A stretch of DNA of 64,000 bases from Amycolatopsis jiangsuensis (GCF_014204865.1 NZ_JACHMG010000001.1:2232001-2296000), one strand, 5' to 3'; positions 25,865 to 33,861 are shown, numbered from the stretch's first letter. The notes: generated from the letters alone by a model not told the origin. Numbers and translations are program-made.

Positions 25865-26446
25865 TCACGGGTGAGCGGCTGCCACCTGCTCCGGCGAGGC
25901 CGCGGTGAAGAACGTGCGGGCGGCGGTCATCGCGGTGTCGTCGACGAGGACGTCGCCGGGGCGGCTGCCGGTGCCCACCAGGACTCCGCCCCAGTGCATG
26001 CCCAGGTAGTGCGCGCACAGGCGCAGCATGCCGACCAGCGGTTCGGCCTCGCGCTCGGTCTCGTTCAGCACGGTCACGCCCCACAGCGTCTTGCCCCGCA
26101 TCCGCGGTTTGAACTCCGCTCCCGCCACGCGGATCCAGCCCGACCAGTAGTCGAGGTAGAGCTTCGTGGCGGCGGAGACCGAATACCAGTACACCGGCGA
26201 CGCGAGCACCAGATCGCTCGCCGCGAACGTCGCGTCCATCAGGAGCCGTTCGTTGCCCTCCGGATCGGGGTGCCCGCCCTCGGCGTGCCGCCGGTCGTCG
26301 AACGGCGGCAGCGGCTTCTCCGGCAGCCGGATCCAGCGCTGCCGCACCGCGGCGGGCAGCTCCTTGGCTGCCCGGCGGGCCAGCATCTCGGTGTTGCCCC
26401 CGGCGCGGGCGGCGCCCAGCAGGAACAGGAATTCCCGGTCGGACAT
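25865..26446 (-). CDS. NAD(P)H-dependent FMN reductase / flavodoxin-like oxidoreductase
   Basis: 193 residues with a flavodoxin fold: FLFLLGAARAGGNTEMLARR forms the FMN phosphate loop, and DLVLASPVYWYSVSAATKLY the isoalloxazine contact. The family reduces FMN, quinones or nitro/azo compounds with NAD(P)H. It is divergent from a MarR gene with a palindromic operator between them, the usual layout of an electrophile- or drug-inducible reductase. Confidence 0.85.
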   Translation of the reverse strand: MSDREFLFLLGAARAGGNTEMLARRAAKELPAAVRQRWIRLPEKPLPPFDDRRHAEGGHPDPEGNERLLMDATFAASDLVLASPVYWYSVSAATKLYLDYWSGWIRVAGAEFKPRMRGKTLWGVTVLNETEREAEPLVGMLRLCAHYLGMHWGGVLVGTGSRPGDVLVDDTAMTAARTFFTAASPEQVAAAHP

Positions 26447-26461
26447 CAGGCCCTCCTCACA

Positions 26462-26503
26462 TTAGATGCATGTACATCTAAATCTTGGACCTGCAGGTAT
26501 TCT
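26462..26503. promoter_or_regulatory. MarR-type operator between divergent genes
   Basis: TTAGATG (26462-26468) and CATCTAA (26475-26481) form a 20-bp inverted repeat with a six-base centre. TATTCT (26498-26503) is a good -10 for the marR transcript, so its -35 overlaps the right arm. This fits autorepression plus control of the divergent reductase. Confidence 0.7.
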
Positions 26504-26527
26504 GGTGTCAAGAGCAGGGAGAACGCG

Positions 26528-26947
26528 ATGATCGACGAACAGGCGTGGGACCGGATGCTCGTCCTGCACGCGCGGGTCGAACAGGAGCTGGCGAAAGCCC
26601 TGCAGCGCCGCCACGGTGTCGGCCTGTCCGAGTACCGCGCGCTGGCCCGCCTCGCGCACGGTCCACGAGGCGGCCTGCGCATGCAGGAGCTGGCCGAGGC
26701 GGTCGGGCTGAACCAGAGCTCGGTGAGCCGCATGTGCGCCCGGCTGGAGGACGCCGGCCTGACCATCCGCGACCTCTGCGAGGAGGACCGCCGCGGCGTC
26801 TACTCGATGATCACCCCCGCCGGGCGCACCCGGTTCACCGAAACCCAGCCGACGTACCGCGCCGTGCTGCAGGCCGCGCTCGACAAGGCCGCCGGCGACC
26901 CGGAGCTGCTCCAGGCCGTGACAGCGGTGCGCGGCGCCACCTCCTGA
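26528..26947 (+). CDS. MarR family transcriptional regulator
   Basis: 139 residues with a MarR winged helix: VGLSEYRALARLAHGP, LRMQELAEAVGLNQSSVSRM (recognition helix), CARLEDAGLTIRDLCEEDRR (wing) and YSMITPAGRTRF. MarR dimers release DNA on binding phenolic ligands or on thiol oxidation; two Cys here (in MCARLED and DLCEEDR) could sense oxidants or quinones. The start ATG at 26528 follows AGGGAG. Confidence 0.88.
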   Translation: MIDEQAWDRMLVLHARVEQELAKALQRRHGVGLSEYRALARLAHGPRGGLRMQELAEAVGLNQSSVSRMCARLEDAGLTIRDLCEEDRRGVYSMITPAGRTRFTETQPTYRAVLQAALDKAAGDPELLQAVTAVRGATS

Positions 26948-27039
26948 GCCACCAGGCGACTGGGGAGGCAGGTTCGCCACTGCCCGGCCGACGTGAACCG
27001 CACCTTCCGCGATGCGGCAAGGCCCGCCGGAAAACTGGA

Positions 27040-27101
27040 GCGGGCCTCCACGAACCGCGAGCTTGCCGAAGCGGGCCTCCACCAACCACGAGCCTGCCGA
27101 G
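27040..27101. repeat. two tandem copies of a 31-bp repeat
   Basis: The unit GCGGGCCTCCAC followed by (G/C)AACC(G/A)CGAGC is repeated at 27040-27070 and 27071-27101 with only a few substitutions. It lies between the convergent marR and T7SS operon ends. Confidence 0.65.
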
Positions 27102-27113
27102 CCGGGTAGCCGC

Positions 27114-27620
27114 TCAGTCTTTCACCGGCTCGAGGACGAAACCCTCCTCGTCGTCGTCCGTGGGTGCCGGGCGGCGGCGGGATCGGGTGGGCGCCGGCGG
27201 GGTCGCCGCAGCCGCGGGACCGTCTCCGGCATCGTCCGCGGAACCGGAACCGGAACCGGCGGCGACGCCTGCCTCGGATCCGGGCTCGGACTCGGGAGGC
27301 AGAGCCAGTGCGTCGCCGACCGCGGCGGTGACCGCCGGGGTCGTGCCGGCCTTGATCGCGCGCATGCCCGCGTGCAGGGCACGGGTACCGGCTTCCGTGC
27401 TGAGGCGGGAGATTTCCGCGGCCAGTGCGGCGGGGCCCTTCTCGAGCGCGGCCTCGCCGAGGTCCAGGGCCACGAGCATGCCGTGCACGTCGACGGTGAC
27501 CGACAGCCCCTCGCCGCGGGCGGTGGCGCGGATCTCAGTCAGCCCGGCGGACAGGCCCAGGGTCTCCGGGATCTCGTCGGCGATGTCGATCAGGTCGTCG
27601 ACCCCGCGTTCGTCCTCCAT
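27114..27620 (-). CDS. YbaB/EbfC-like protein of the T7SS operon (long form)
   Basis: 168 residues. The first 95 match the YbaB/EbfC fold: IPETLGLSAGLTEIRATARG, LSVTVDVHGMLVALDLGEAA and AALAAEISRLSTEAGTRALH. A disordered Pro/Ala/Asp-rich tail (about 105-168) follows. YbaB proteins are dimeric nucleoid-associated factors; actinobacterial homologues are often encoded in ESX-type loci, where their role is unclear. Its ATG overlaps the stop of the shorter YbaB-like gene (TGATG). Confidence 0.75.
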   Translation of the reverse strand: MEDERGVDDLIDIADEIPETLGLSAGLTEIRATARGEGLSVTVDVHGMLVALDLGEAALEKGPAALAAEISRLSTEAGTRALHAGMRAIKAGTTPAVTAAVGDALALPPESEPGSEAGVAAGSGSGSADDAGDGPAAAATPPAPTRSRRRPAPTDDDEEGFVLEPVKD

Positions 27621-27919
27621 CACGCCCTCCAGCTCTCCGGGGTGGTGTCCTCGCTGCGCTCCGCGAGATGCTCCTCCCGGCCGAGGCCGAGCCCGGTCAG
27701 CTCGTCGTCGCCGAGCGGGCCGAGTTCGGCGGCCACCGCGTGCCGGGCGCGTTCGTTCGCCTCCGCGGCCGCCTCGCGCACCGTGCGCAGGATCGCGCCC
27801 GCCAGCGCGGGGCCGCCGCCACGCAGTGCCTCGGCGGTCAGCTCCAGGCTGCGCAGCGCACCACCGGGCGCCACCTCGACGCTCACCCCGCCCTGACGTG
27901 CGCTGCCGGTGATGCTCAC
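27620..27919 (-). CDS. YbaB/EbfC-like protein of the T7SS operon (short form)
   Basis: 99 residues from a GTG that overlaps the CHAP gene stop (GTGA). ARQGGVSVEVAPGGALRSLE then LTAEALRGGGPALAGAIL and VREAAAEANERARHAV give the beta-beta-helix pattern of YbaB. It is fused in tandem, in the same translationally coupled series, with a second YbaB-like gene, so a heterodimer is plausible. Confidence 0.72.
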   Translation of the reverse strand: MSITGSARQGGVSVEVAPGGALRSLELTAEALRGGGPALAGAILRTVREAAAEANERARHAVAAELGPLGDDELTGLGLGREEHLAERSEDTTPESWRA

Positions 27920-29007
27920 TTCGGGTGCACCCCTCCGTAGAACCGGTGCGCATCGCGCGGCAGCACGTAGGTGTTGCGCTCGACCCGGTCGCTCGCGTTG
28001 CCCTCGATCGTGGTGATCTTGTGGCCGTCGACCTTCTCGATGATGCCGATGTGCGTGCTGCCCCCGTACGACGGGCCGGTGCCGAACAGGATCGCGTCCC
28101 CCGCCTTGGCCTGGTGCGCGATCGCACCGCGGCCGTAGGCGAGATGATGGCGCTCGCCCCATTTGTAGACGTCGCCGGTGAAACCGTACTTCGGAATGTC
28201 CACTCCGGACTTCCGCCACATCGACGTCGCGAAGTAGGAGCACCACGGCTGCCCGGTCGGGCCCCATTTGTTCCGGTTGTTCGGGCCCTCGTGGTAGCCG
28301 AGATTGGACCGCGCGTGGTCGAGGATCTTGTCGACCTTCTTGCTGTGGCTGGGTTTCGTGCCGTGGTGCTTCTCGTGTTTCGCGTGCTTCTGGTGTTTCT
28401 CGTGCTTTTCGTGGTGCCCGGGTTTGGTGTGCGCGCCACCCTTGTCCGCGACCCCGTCGTGGGCCAGCTCCTTCTGCAGCGCCCGCAGCTTACGGGCGGC
28501 CTCCTCCATTTCCGCGCGCGCGTTCTTCAGGTGCCCGGAGGATTCCTTGAGGTACTTGCCGGCCAGATCGGCCACATCGCCGATGGCGAGCAGCAGCGCG
28601 GCCGGGCTTCCGTTGCGCGCCAGCAGGTATCCGGCGTCGATCAGCTTGCGGGCCTTCGCGACGAATTCGTCGATGAGCTTGCCGGTCGCCTGGTGCCGTC
28701 CGGCGAGCGCGTCGGTCACCTCGCCGACCACCCGCGCGCCCTTCCGGCTCGCCCCCGCGGTGACGGTCAGCTCCTTGCCGAACTTGTCCGAATCCTTCTC
28801 GAACGACGGCGCGGCCTTGCTCTGCCAGGCGTTCAGCAGCGAATGCGCGGCCTTGTGCTGCACGTCGTGCTGCTCGGTGACGGCATGGGCGGCCTGCTGC
28901 AGCGCGTGCTGCGCGGCCTGCGCGTCGGCGGCCTTGCCTCGCAGCTTGCCGTGGTGGGTCTTCATCTCGTCCGCGAACGACGTCGCGACTCCTGCGGTGT
29001 CCAGCAC
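27916..29007 (-). CDS. CHAP-domain peptidoglycan hydrolase with N-terminal WXG-like helical domain
   Basis: 363 residues. Residues 1-185 are a long helical hairpin region with a WXG-like turn (NAWQSKAAPSF, Trp61). Residues 193-216 are a His/Lys-rich linker of KHEKH/QKHAKH repeats. Residues 230-363 are a CHAP amidase/endopeptidase domain with Cys256 in GQPWCSYFATSMW, His319 in STHIGIIEKV and the TIEGN strand with Asn337. There is no Sec signal, so export by a type VII system through the helical domain is likely. CHAP enzymes cut peptidoglycan stem or cross-bridge amides. Confidence 0.85.
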   Translation of the reverse strand: MLDTAGVATSFADEMKTHHGKLRGKAADAQAAQHALQQAAHAVTEQHDVQHKAAHSLLNAWQSKAAPSFEKDSDKFGKELTVTAGASRKGARVVGEVTDALAGRHQATGKLIDEFVAKARKLIDAGYLLARNGSPAALLLAIGDVADLAGKYLKESSGHLKNARAEMEEAARKLRALQKELAHDGVADKGGAHTKPGHHEKHEKHQKHAKHEKHHGTKPSHSKKVDKILDHARSNLGYHEGPNNRNKWGPTGQPWCSYFATSMWRKSGVDIPKYGFTGDVYKWGERHHLAYGRGAIAHQAKAGDAILFGTGPSYGGSTHIGIIEKVDGHKITTIEGNASDRVERNTYVLPRDAHRFYGGVHPK

Positions 29008-29022
29008 GGGAACTCCCCCTCG

Positions 29023-29826
29023 TCAGCCCAGAATGCCCTGGATGTCCTGTTTGCTCAGTGCGGCCGCCGCCTGCTCGTCCATCTCGGCGTAGTCTCCCCG
29101 CGCCCGGAACACCGCCGCGCCCATCGTGCGCGCCTGCGCCCCGGTGGCCCGCACCTGGCGCTCCAGCGACCGGCTGAAGTCCCCCAGCGCGTCGGCGAAC
29201 CCGGTCTCCTCGCCGACCTTGCCGAAGCTGTCCTTGGCGATCCCGGTGACCCGGTGCACCGTCTTCTTCCCGGTGGTGACCAGTTCGTCGGCGATGTGCT
29301 GGGTCTTCTTCTCGTAGGCGACGAACTGCTCGAGTTCGGCGCGGAATCCGGCGCCGCTCTTGCCGTGCGCGTGCTGGCCGTGGTGCTCGGCTTTCTTGTG
29401 ATGCTCGGCCTTCTTGTGGTGCGCCGGCTTGTGGTGCTGGGCCTTGCCGTGGTGACGGGCGACGTCGGCGGCGGCCTTGCGCGCCGCGGCGAGATGGCTC
29501 TTGTACGCGCCGTTGGTGTAGGTCGACCACGGCTGGAAGCTCTTGCCGTGCCCCGAGATCGACCACGCCGCCTTGGCGTTCTCGTCCGGGGAGAACAGAT
29601 CGTTGTTCGAGTGCAGGTGGAACTGGTGCCTGCGGGCCGGGCCGAGCGAGCCGAGCATGTTGACCTGCCACAGCCCGTACGAATTGTCCGGCGGGGTGCC
29701 GTTGTGCGCGTGGGCGTTGCCGCCCGACTCCGCCAGCGCCACCGCCACCGCGGTGCTCAGCGCGTGCCCGCGGAAACCCGCTTTGTAGGCGTGCTGCGCG
29801 ATCTCCTCCGCCGACAACTTGCTCAT
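29023..29826 (-). CDS. lytic transglycosylase/lysozyme-like protein with C-terminal WXG-like domain
   Basis: 267 residues. The N-terminal catalytic domain (1-122) has AVALAESGGN (catalytic Glu33), YGLWQVNM (50-57) and FQPWSTYTNG, as in SLT/lysozyme-like domains. A His/Lys-rich linker (about 125-156, HHKKAEHH repeats) leads to a helical C-terminal domain. That domain ends with YAEMD (246-250), a YxxxD motif like the T7SS secretion signal. No Sec signal. The module order is the reverse of the neighbouring CHAP protein. Translation is probably coupled, with a 15-base gap to the next gene. Confidence 0.83.
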   Translation of the reverse strand: MSKLSAEEIAQHAYKAGFRGHALSTAVAVALAESGGNAHAHNGTPPDNSYGLWQVNMLGSLGPARRHQFHLHSNNDLFSPDENAKAAWSISGHGKSFQPWSTYTNGAYKSHLAAARKAAADVARHHGKAQHHKPAHHKKAEHHKKAEHHGQHAHGKSGAGFRAELEQFVAYEKKTQHIADELVTTGKKTVHRVTGIAKDSFGKVGEETGFADALGDFSRSLERQVRATGAQARTMGAAVFRARGDYAEMDEQAAAALSKQDIQGILG

Positions 29827-29857
29827 CTCTGCAGGCCCCCTTCAAGGCGCTCCACTG

Positions 29858-30685
29858 CTAGCTCGGATCAGACGCGTCCCGCGGGGTCCTCGGTTCCCGG
29901 TTCCCTCGAACGGACAAGACGCGGTCGAGAAGTTCGGCGATCCGGTCGGCCAGCCACGCGTCGTCCGCGGGCGTGACGGTGACCCAGCGGGTGCCGGCAC
30001 TTTCCTGCACGACCGCGCCGTACCGGCCGGCCTCGGTGTCGTACCAAGCCACCGACGGGGAGCGGCCACCCGGGCCGTTCGCGGCCAGCTGCCCGTACGC
30101 AATGCGCGGGGTCGCCACCAGAGTGGACAGCCCGCGCAGGTCGGCGCCGGCGATCCCGGCCCCGGCCAGCACCCGTTCGAACGCGTCGTGCCCGCGGTCG
30201 GCGAAGGCGGTCATCGCCTCGGAGAAGGTTTCCCGCGGCAGGCGGACGGTCCGGCCCGGCCCGGGCTGCGCCGTCCCGACGATGCCCGCGGCCAGCGCCG
30301 GCACCTCGTCCGGCAGGCAGGGCCGCAGCGCCAGCTCGTCCGCGTCGAGCACGGCGAGCGCGCCCAGCCGCTGCCCGGCCGCGACCAGCGCGCGCAGCGG
30401 CGGCTCCCGGAACACCAGCAGGTCCACCGAAAACACCGGGTCGGCCAGCAACCCGCACAGCTGCGCCAGCCGCGGATGCGGCTCGTCCTCCTCGTCGAGG
30501 AGACCGGCCTCGGCGAGGCTTTCCGCGACGCTCGCCCCCAGCGCGTCACGCTCGTCCATCGTGCCGCCGTGCGAGGGCACCTCGAGCGGGTACGGGCTGG
30601 GGCCGAGGTCGAGATCGGCCCACAGCAGGTCGAATTCCAGGTGGGACAGCACGACGCCGTCCGCACCGCTCAGTTGCCTGGCCAC
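29858..30685 (-). CDS. espG: EspG-family ESX substrate chaperone
   Basis: 275 residues with EspG signatures: LSHLEFDLLWADLDLGPSPY PLEV near the start, RLAQLCGLLADPVFSVDLLV, and the C-terminal WVTVTPADDAWLADRIAELL. EspG is a cytosolic chaperone that binds the helical tip of PPE proteins and keeps them soluble for type VII export. It lies 6 bases downstream of the PPE-like gene, matching that role. No ESX membrane component (EccB-E, MycP) is in the window. Confidence 0.85.
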   Translation of the reverse strand: MARQLSGADGVVLSHLEFDLLWADLDLGPSPYPLEVPSHGGTMDERDALGASVAESLAEAGLLDEEDEPHPRLAQLCGLLADPVFSVDLLVFREPPLRALVAAGQRLGALAVLDADELALRPCLPDEVPALAAGIVGTAQPGPGRTVRLPRETFSEAMTAFADRGHDAFERVLAGAGIAGADLRGLSTLVATPRIAYGQLAANGPGGRSPSVAWYDTEAGRYGAVVQESAGTRWVTVTPADDAWLADRIAELLDRVLSVRGNREPRTPRDASDPS

Positions 30686-30691
30686 CGGTCC

Positions 30692-31852
30692 TCACTCACC
30701 CAGCACGGGCGGGTAGGCCGAGGGCATGTCCTCCAGGAAATCGAAGCTGCCGCCCTTGGTGTAGCGATTCTGGTGCTCGCCGTCGCCTTCCCCGCCGCGG
30801 CCGCCGCCCATCGGCGGGAAGAAACCACCGCCCATGCCGCTGCGCGCACCGGCCGCGCTCTGCGCCGCACCGGCCGCGGCGGTCCCGGACGGGCCGCCGA
30901 ACGCGCTGCCCGGCACCGCGGCGCCGCTGCCCGGCCCACCACTGCTCGTTCCGCCACCGAGCGCACCACCCGCGCTGCCCGCCCCGCCGATCCCGGCACC
31001 GATCGAGCCCGGCATCCCGGCGCCGGCCCCGGGGCCGCTCGCGCCCGGCATCCCGCCCGGCGCGCCGAAGCCGGCCGAGGCCGTGGTCGTGCCGTCCGGG
31101 TCCGGACCGCCGCCGGGGCCGCTGCCTGCGTCCCCGCCGGGGTCCGACCGCGTCGCCACCGGCGCGTCGGTGAAGTGCGGGAGCTTGTCGTGCACGCCCT
31201 TGCTGGTCGTCTCGTAGTGCTCCATCACCCGCACCGCTTCGGTCTTGGCGCTGGAGGCCTTCTTCTTGGCCGGCAGGTGGTCGTCGAGCAGCTGGTCGAC
31301 CATGACCGCGCCGCTGGGCCCGCTCGCCGCCTTCACGTCGTACCCGTCACGGAACTGGTTCTCCGCCGAGTAGAACACCGGCTCGGGCATCTTGTTGCGG
31401 GCCGTGGTGACCGCGGTCGTGTAGTGATCGAGATCGTCCCCGACCTGCCGCATGGTCCCGCTCGCGCCGGCACCCCACGAGGTGAGCTTCGTGGCCGACT
31501 GCGCCGCTCCCCCGGCCGCCCCGCCACGCCAGGACAGCAGCAGCTTCTGCACCGTCTTGTGCACCGCGGAGGTGGCCGAGTCGACGTTGAGCGCCAGCTC
31601 CGCCCACTGGTGCGCGGCCGACCCCATCCCGGCCGGGTCCGCGGTCATGATCATGTCGTAGAGCTGGCGGTGCGAGTAGGCATCCCAGTTGATCTTGCCG
31701 AACGCGGTGTCCTTGCGGTTCTTCGTCTGCGTCCGCCGCGCCCGCCGCACCCGGCGCTTGTGCGCCGCGGTCTGCGGGTGATCCTCGCGGTAATAACGGT
31801 GTTTGCGGTGCTTTTCGTACGGTAACCGCTTGTAGTCCGGTTTGTGACTCAT
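30692..31852 (-). CDS. PPE-like / WXG100-superfamily T7SS substrate
   Basis: 386 residues. A very basic first 48 residues (HKRRVRRARR, KHRKHRYYRED) precede a PPE-like helical domain (about 51-205) with INWDAYSHRQLYDMI, the AAHQWAELA motif and a WXG-type turn SWRGGA (Trp108). A Gly/Pro/Ala/Ser-rich low-complexity tail (about 235-350) ends in a conserved-looking SAYPPVLGE. The EspG gene follows immediately. The basic extension in front of the PPE domain is unusual. Likely a secreted or surface protein. Confidence 0.8.
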   Translation of the reverse strand: MSHKPDYKRLPYEKHRKHRYYREDHPQTAAHKRRVRRARRTQTKNRKDTAFGKINWDAYSHRQLYDMIMTADPAGMGSAAHQWAELALNVDSATSAVHKTVQKLLLSWRGGAAGGAAQSATKLTSWGAGASGTMRQVGDDLDHYTTAVTTARNKMPEPVFYSAENQFRDGYDVKAASGPSGAVMVDQLLDDHLPAKKKASSAKTEAVRVMEHYETTSKGVHDKLPHFTDAPVATRSDPGGDAGSGPGGGPDPDGTTTASAGFGAPGGMPGASGPGAGAGMPGSIGAGIGGAGSAGGALGGGTSSGGPGSGAAVPGSAFGGPSGTAAAGAAQSAAGARSGMGGGFFPPMGGGRGGEGDGEHQNRYTKGGSFDFLEDMPSAYPPVLGE

Positions 31853-32343
31853 GCCCGCCCCCCTTCGTCCGCCCGGCGATGCAGCGCACCGAGCGCGTCC
31901 TGCGCGTCGCCCTCGTGGCGCACGTGCCCGGCACTCGCGGCGCGGATCGCGTCCCGCAGGGACGTCAGCTCGTCGAGGTACTGCTGCAGCACTGCCTGCA
32001 CGCCCGCGTCCGCCGACCCGCGGAGCCCGAACGCTTTCCGCAGGTGAGCGGCCACCGGGCTGTAGCCGTCCTTGAGCGGGCTGGCCAGCTGTCCCGCCTG
32101 CCGCAGGTAGCCGGCGATCTCGTCCTGCCGCTTCGCGAGCTCGGCGTCGGCCGCGGCGATCTCGGCCGGATCCAGTTCGATCGTGCCGGTTTCGTCGGCG
32201 ACCAGTTCGGCGTTGCCCGCACCGGACGGGTCGTGCACCGAGTCCGCGTCACGGGCGGCCCGGGAGGACGCGTGCTCGTCTTTGCCCTGCTTCTTGTGCA
32301 GCGCCCGGACGTCACCCCAGTCCGAGACGCGGTGGGAACTCAC
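31849..32343 (-). CDS. coiled-coil protein, first gene of the T7SS-substrate operon
   Basis: 164 residues from a GTG start preceded by GAGGAGGTGGAC. The N-terminal 55 residues are polar; residues 58-160 form long helices (DPAEIAAADAELAKRQDEI, LQQYLDELTSLRDAIRAA) like an ESX secretion-associated helical hairpin. There is no obvious WXG turn beyond SDWGDV near the start. It overlaps the PPE-like start by four bases (ATGA). Probably a partner or substrate of the T7SS. Confidence 0.65.
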   Translation of the reverse strand: MSSHRVSDWGDVRALHKKQGKDEHASSRAARDADSVHDPSGAGNAELVADETGTIELDPAEIAAADAELAKRQDEIAGYLRQAGQLASPLKDGYSPVAAHLRKAFGLRGSADAGVQAVLQQYLDELTSLRDAIRAASAGHVRHEGDAQDALGALHRRADEGGRA

Positions 32344-32475
32344 CCCAGTCCACCTCCTCGTACGCCCACGTCACGGGCGCGCGCACCAGTATGTCAGCCG
32401 ACCGGGCCTCCGGCACCCGGTTCGGCGAAGTCGATACTGCGACGCGCGCACCCGCCCGCCGGTTCCCCGGCGGCG

Positions 32476-33825
32476 TCAGCGCGAACGAGCGAGAGCGACT
32501 TCCGGGCGGATCCCGGCGCGTCGTGGGGAGACGTACTTCAGCAGGGCGCACGCGACGAGCGCGACGACGCAGGTGGCGGCGACCACCAGCAGTCCTCCCG
32601 AGACGCTGCCGGTGCGTTCCTGCACCTGGCCCATCAGCGTCGGCGCAACGAAACCGCCGAGATTGCCGATCGAGTTGATCAGCGCGATCCCGGGTGCCGC
32701 GAGCGCGCCGGCCAGGTACTGCTGCGGAATCGCGAAGAACGACGAAGCCGCCACCTTGAACCCGACGGTCGCGACGATCAGCATCACCACCGCGAGCACC
32801 GGCGACGTCAGCGCCGCGACCGTGAGGCCGACGGCGGCCAGCAGGAACCCGGACCCGAGCACGGTGCGGCGCAGCCCGGTGCGGTCGGAGATCCGGCCCG
32901 CCAGCAGGATCGCCACGAACGCGGCCGCGAACGGGACCACCGCGATGAGCCCGATCAGGAACTCGCCCAGCCCGCCGATCCGGCGGACGAAACTCGGCAG
33001 CCAGAAGGTGACCGAATACTGCGCGAGCTGTGCGGCGAAGTAGACGAAGCAGAACACCAGCATCTGCGGATCGCGCAGCATCGACCACCGGGACGGTGCC
33101 CGGTCCCGTTTCGTGGCCGCTCGCGCGCGTTCCTCTTCTGCCAGTTTCCCGAGCAGCGCGGTCTTCTGCTCGTCGGTGAGCCACGGGGCTTTGTCCGGCG
33201 TGGACACCAGCCAGAACCAGACCGCCACGCCGACCAGCACGGCGGCGAGGCCTTCCAGCAGGAACATCCACTGCCAGCCGCGCAGGCCGGCGAATCCGTT
33301 CAGGCTCAGCAGCGCTCCGGAAACCGGACCCGCGATCACCGCGGCGATCGTCGAAGCCGAGTAGAGCGCGGCGTTCGCACGGCCACGCACCGCGTCGGGG
33401 AACCACTGGGTGAAGTAGAAGATCACCCCTGCGAAGAAGCCGGCCTCCGCGACGCCGAGCAGCAGCCGCAGGACGTAGAAGATGGTCTCGTTGTGCGCGA
33501 ACACCATCGCGGCGGACACGAGGCCCCAGCTGACCATGATGCGGGTCAGCCAGAACTTCGCGCCGAAGCGCTCGAGGAGGAGGTTGCTCGGGATCTCGAA
33601 GATCGCGTAGGTGACGAAGAACAGGCCGGCGCCGAGCCCGTAGGCGGCGGCACCGATCCCGGAATCGGTCTCGATCGCGTCCTTGGCGAAGCCGATGTTG
33701 ACGCGGTCGATGTAGTTGACCACGAACATGATCATCACCAGTGGCACGAGCCTGCGGAACGCCTTGCGCGTCGCGCTGTCCAGGGCTGCCGGGTCACCGG
33801 TCCCGGTGGGCGGGGAGGAGGGCAT
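32476..33825 (-). CDS. MFS transporter, ACS family (sugar acid/organic anion)
   Basis: 449 residues with 12 helices and anion:cation symporter traits: NYIDRVNIGFAKDAI in helix 1, YAIFEIPSNLLLERFGAKFW, GVAEAGFFAGVIFYFTQWFP and the DKAPWLTDEQKTALLGKL central loop. The ACS branch includes glucarate, galactonate and phthalate importers. It is the last gene of the sugar-acid operon and probably imports the substrate of the adjacent dehydratase. Confidence 0.9.
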   Translation of the reverse strand: MPSSPPTGTGDPAALDSATRKAFRRLVPLVMIMFVVNYIDRVNIGFAKDAIETDSGIGAAAYGLGAGLFFVTYAIFEIPSNLLLERFGAKFWLTRIMVSWGLVSAAMVFAHNETIFYVLRLLLGVAEAGFFAGVIFYFTQWFPDAVRGRANAALYSASTIAAVIAGPVSGALLSLNGFAGLRGWQWMFLLEGLAAVLVGVAVWFWLVSTPDKAPWLTDEQKTALLGKLAEEERARAATKRDRAPSRWSMLRDPQMLVFCFVYFAAQLAQYSVTFWLPSFVRRIGGLGEFLIGLIAVVPFAAAFVAILLAGRISDRTGLRRTVLGSGFLLAAVGLTVAALTSPVLAVVMLIVATVGFKVAASSFFAIPQQYLAGALAAPGIALINSIGNLGGFVAPTLMGQVQERTGSVSGGLLVVAATCVVALVACALLKYVSPRRAGIRPEVALARSR

Positions 33826-33861
33826 CGTTGCACCTGCCTTGTGAGGAGGAGGGAGGGCGGC

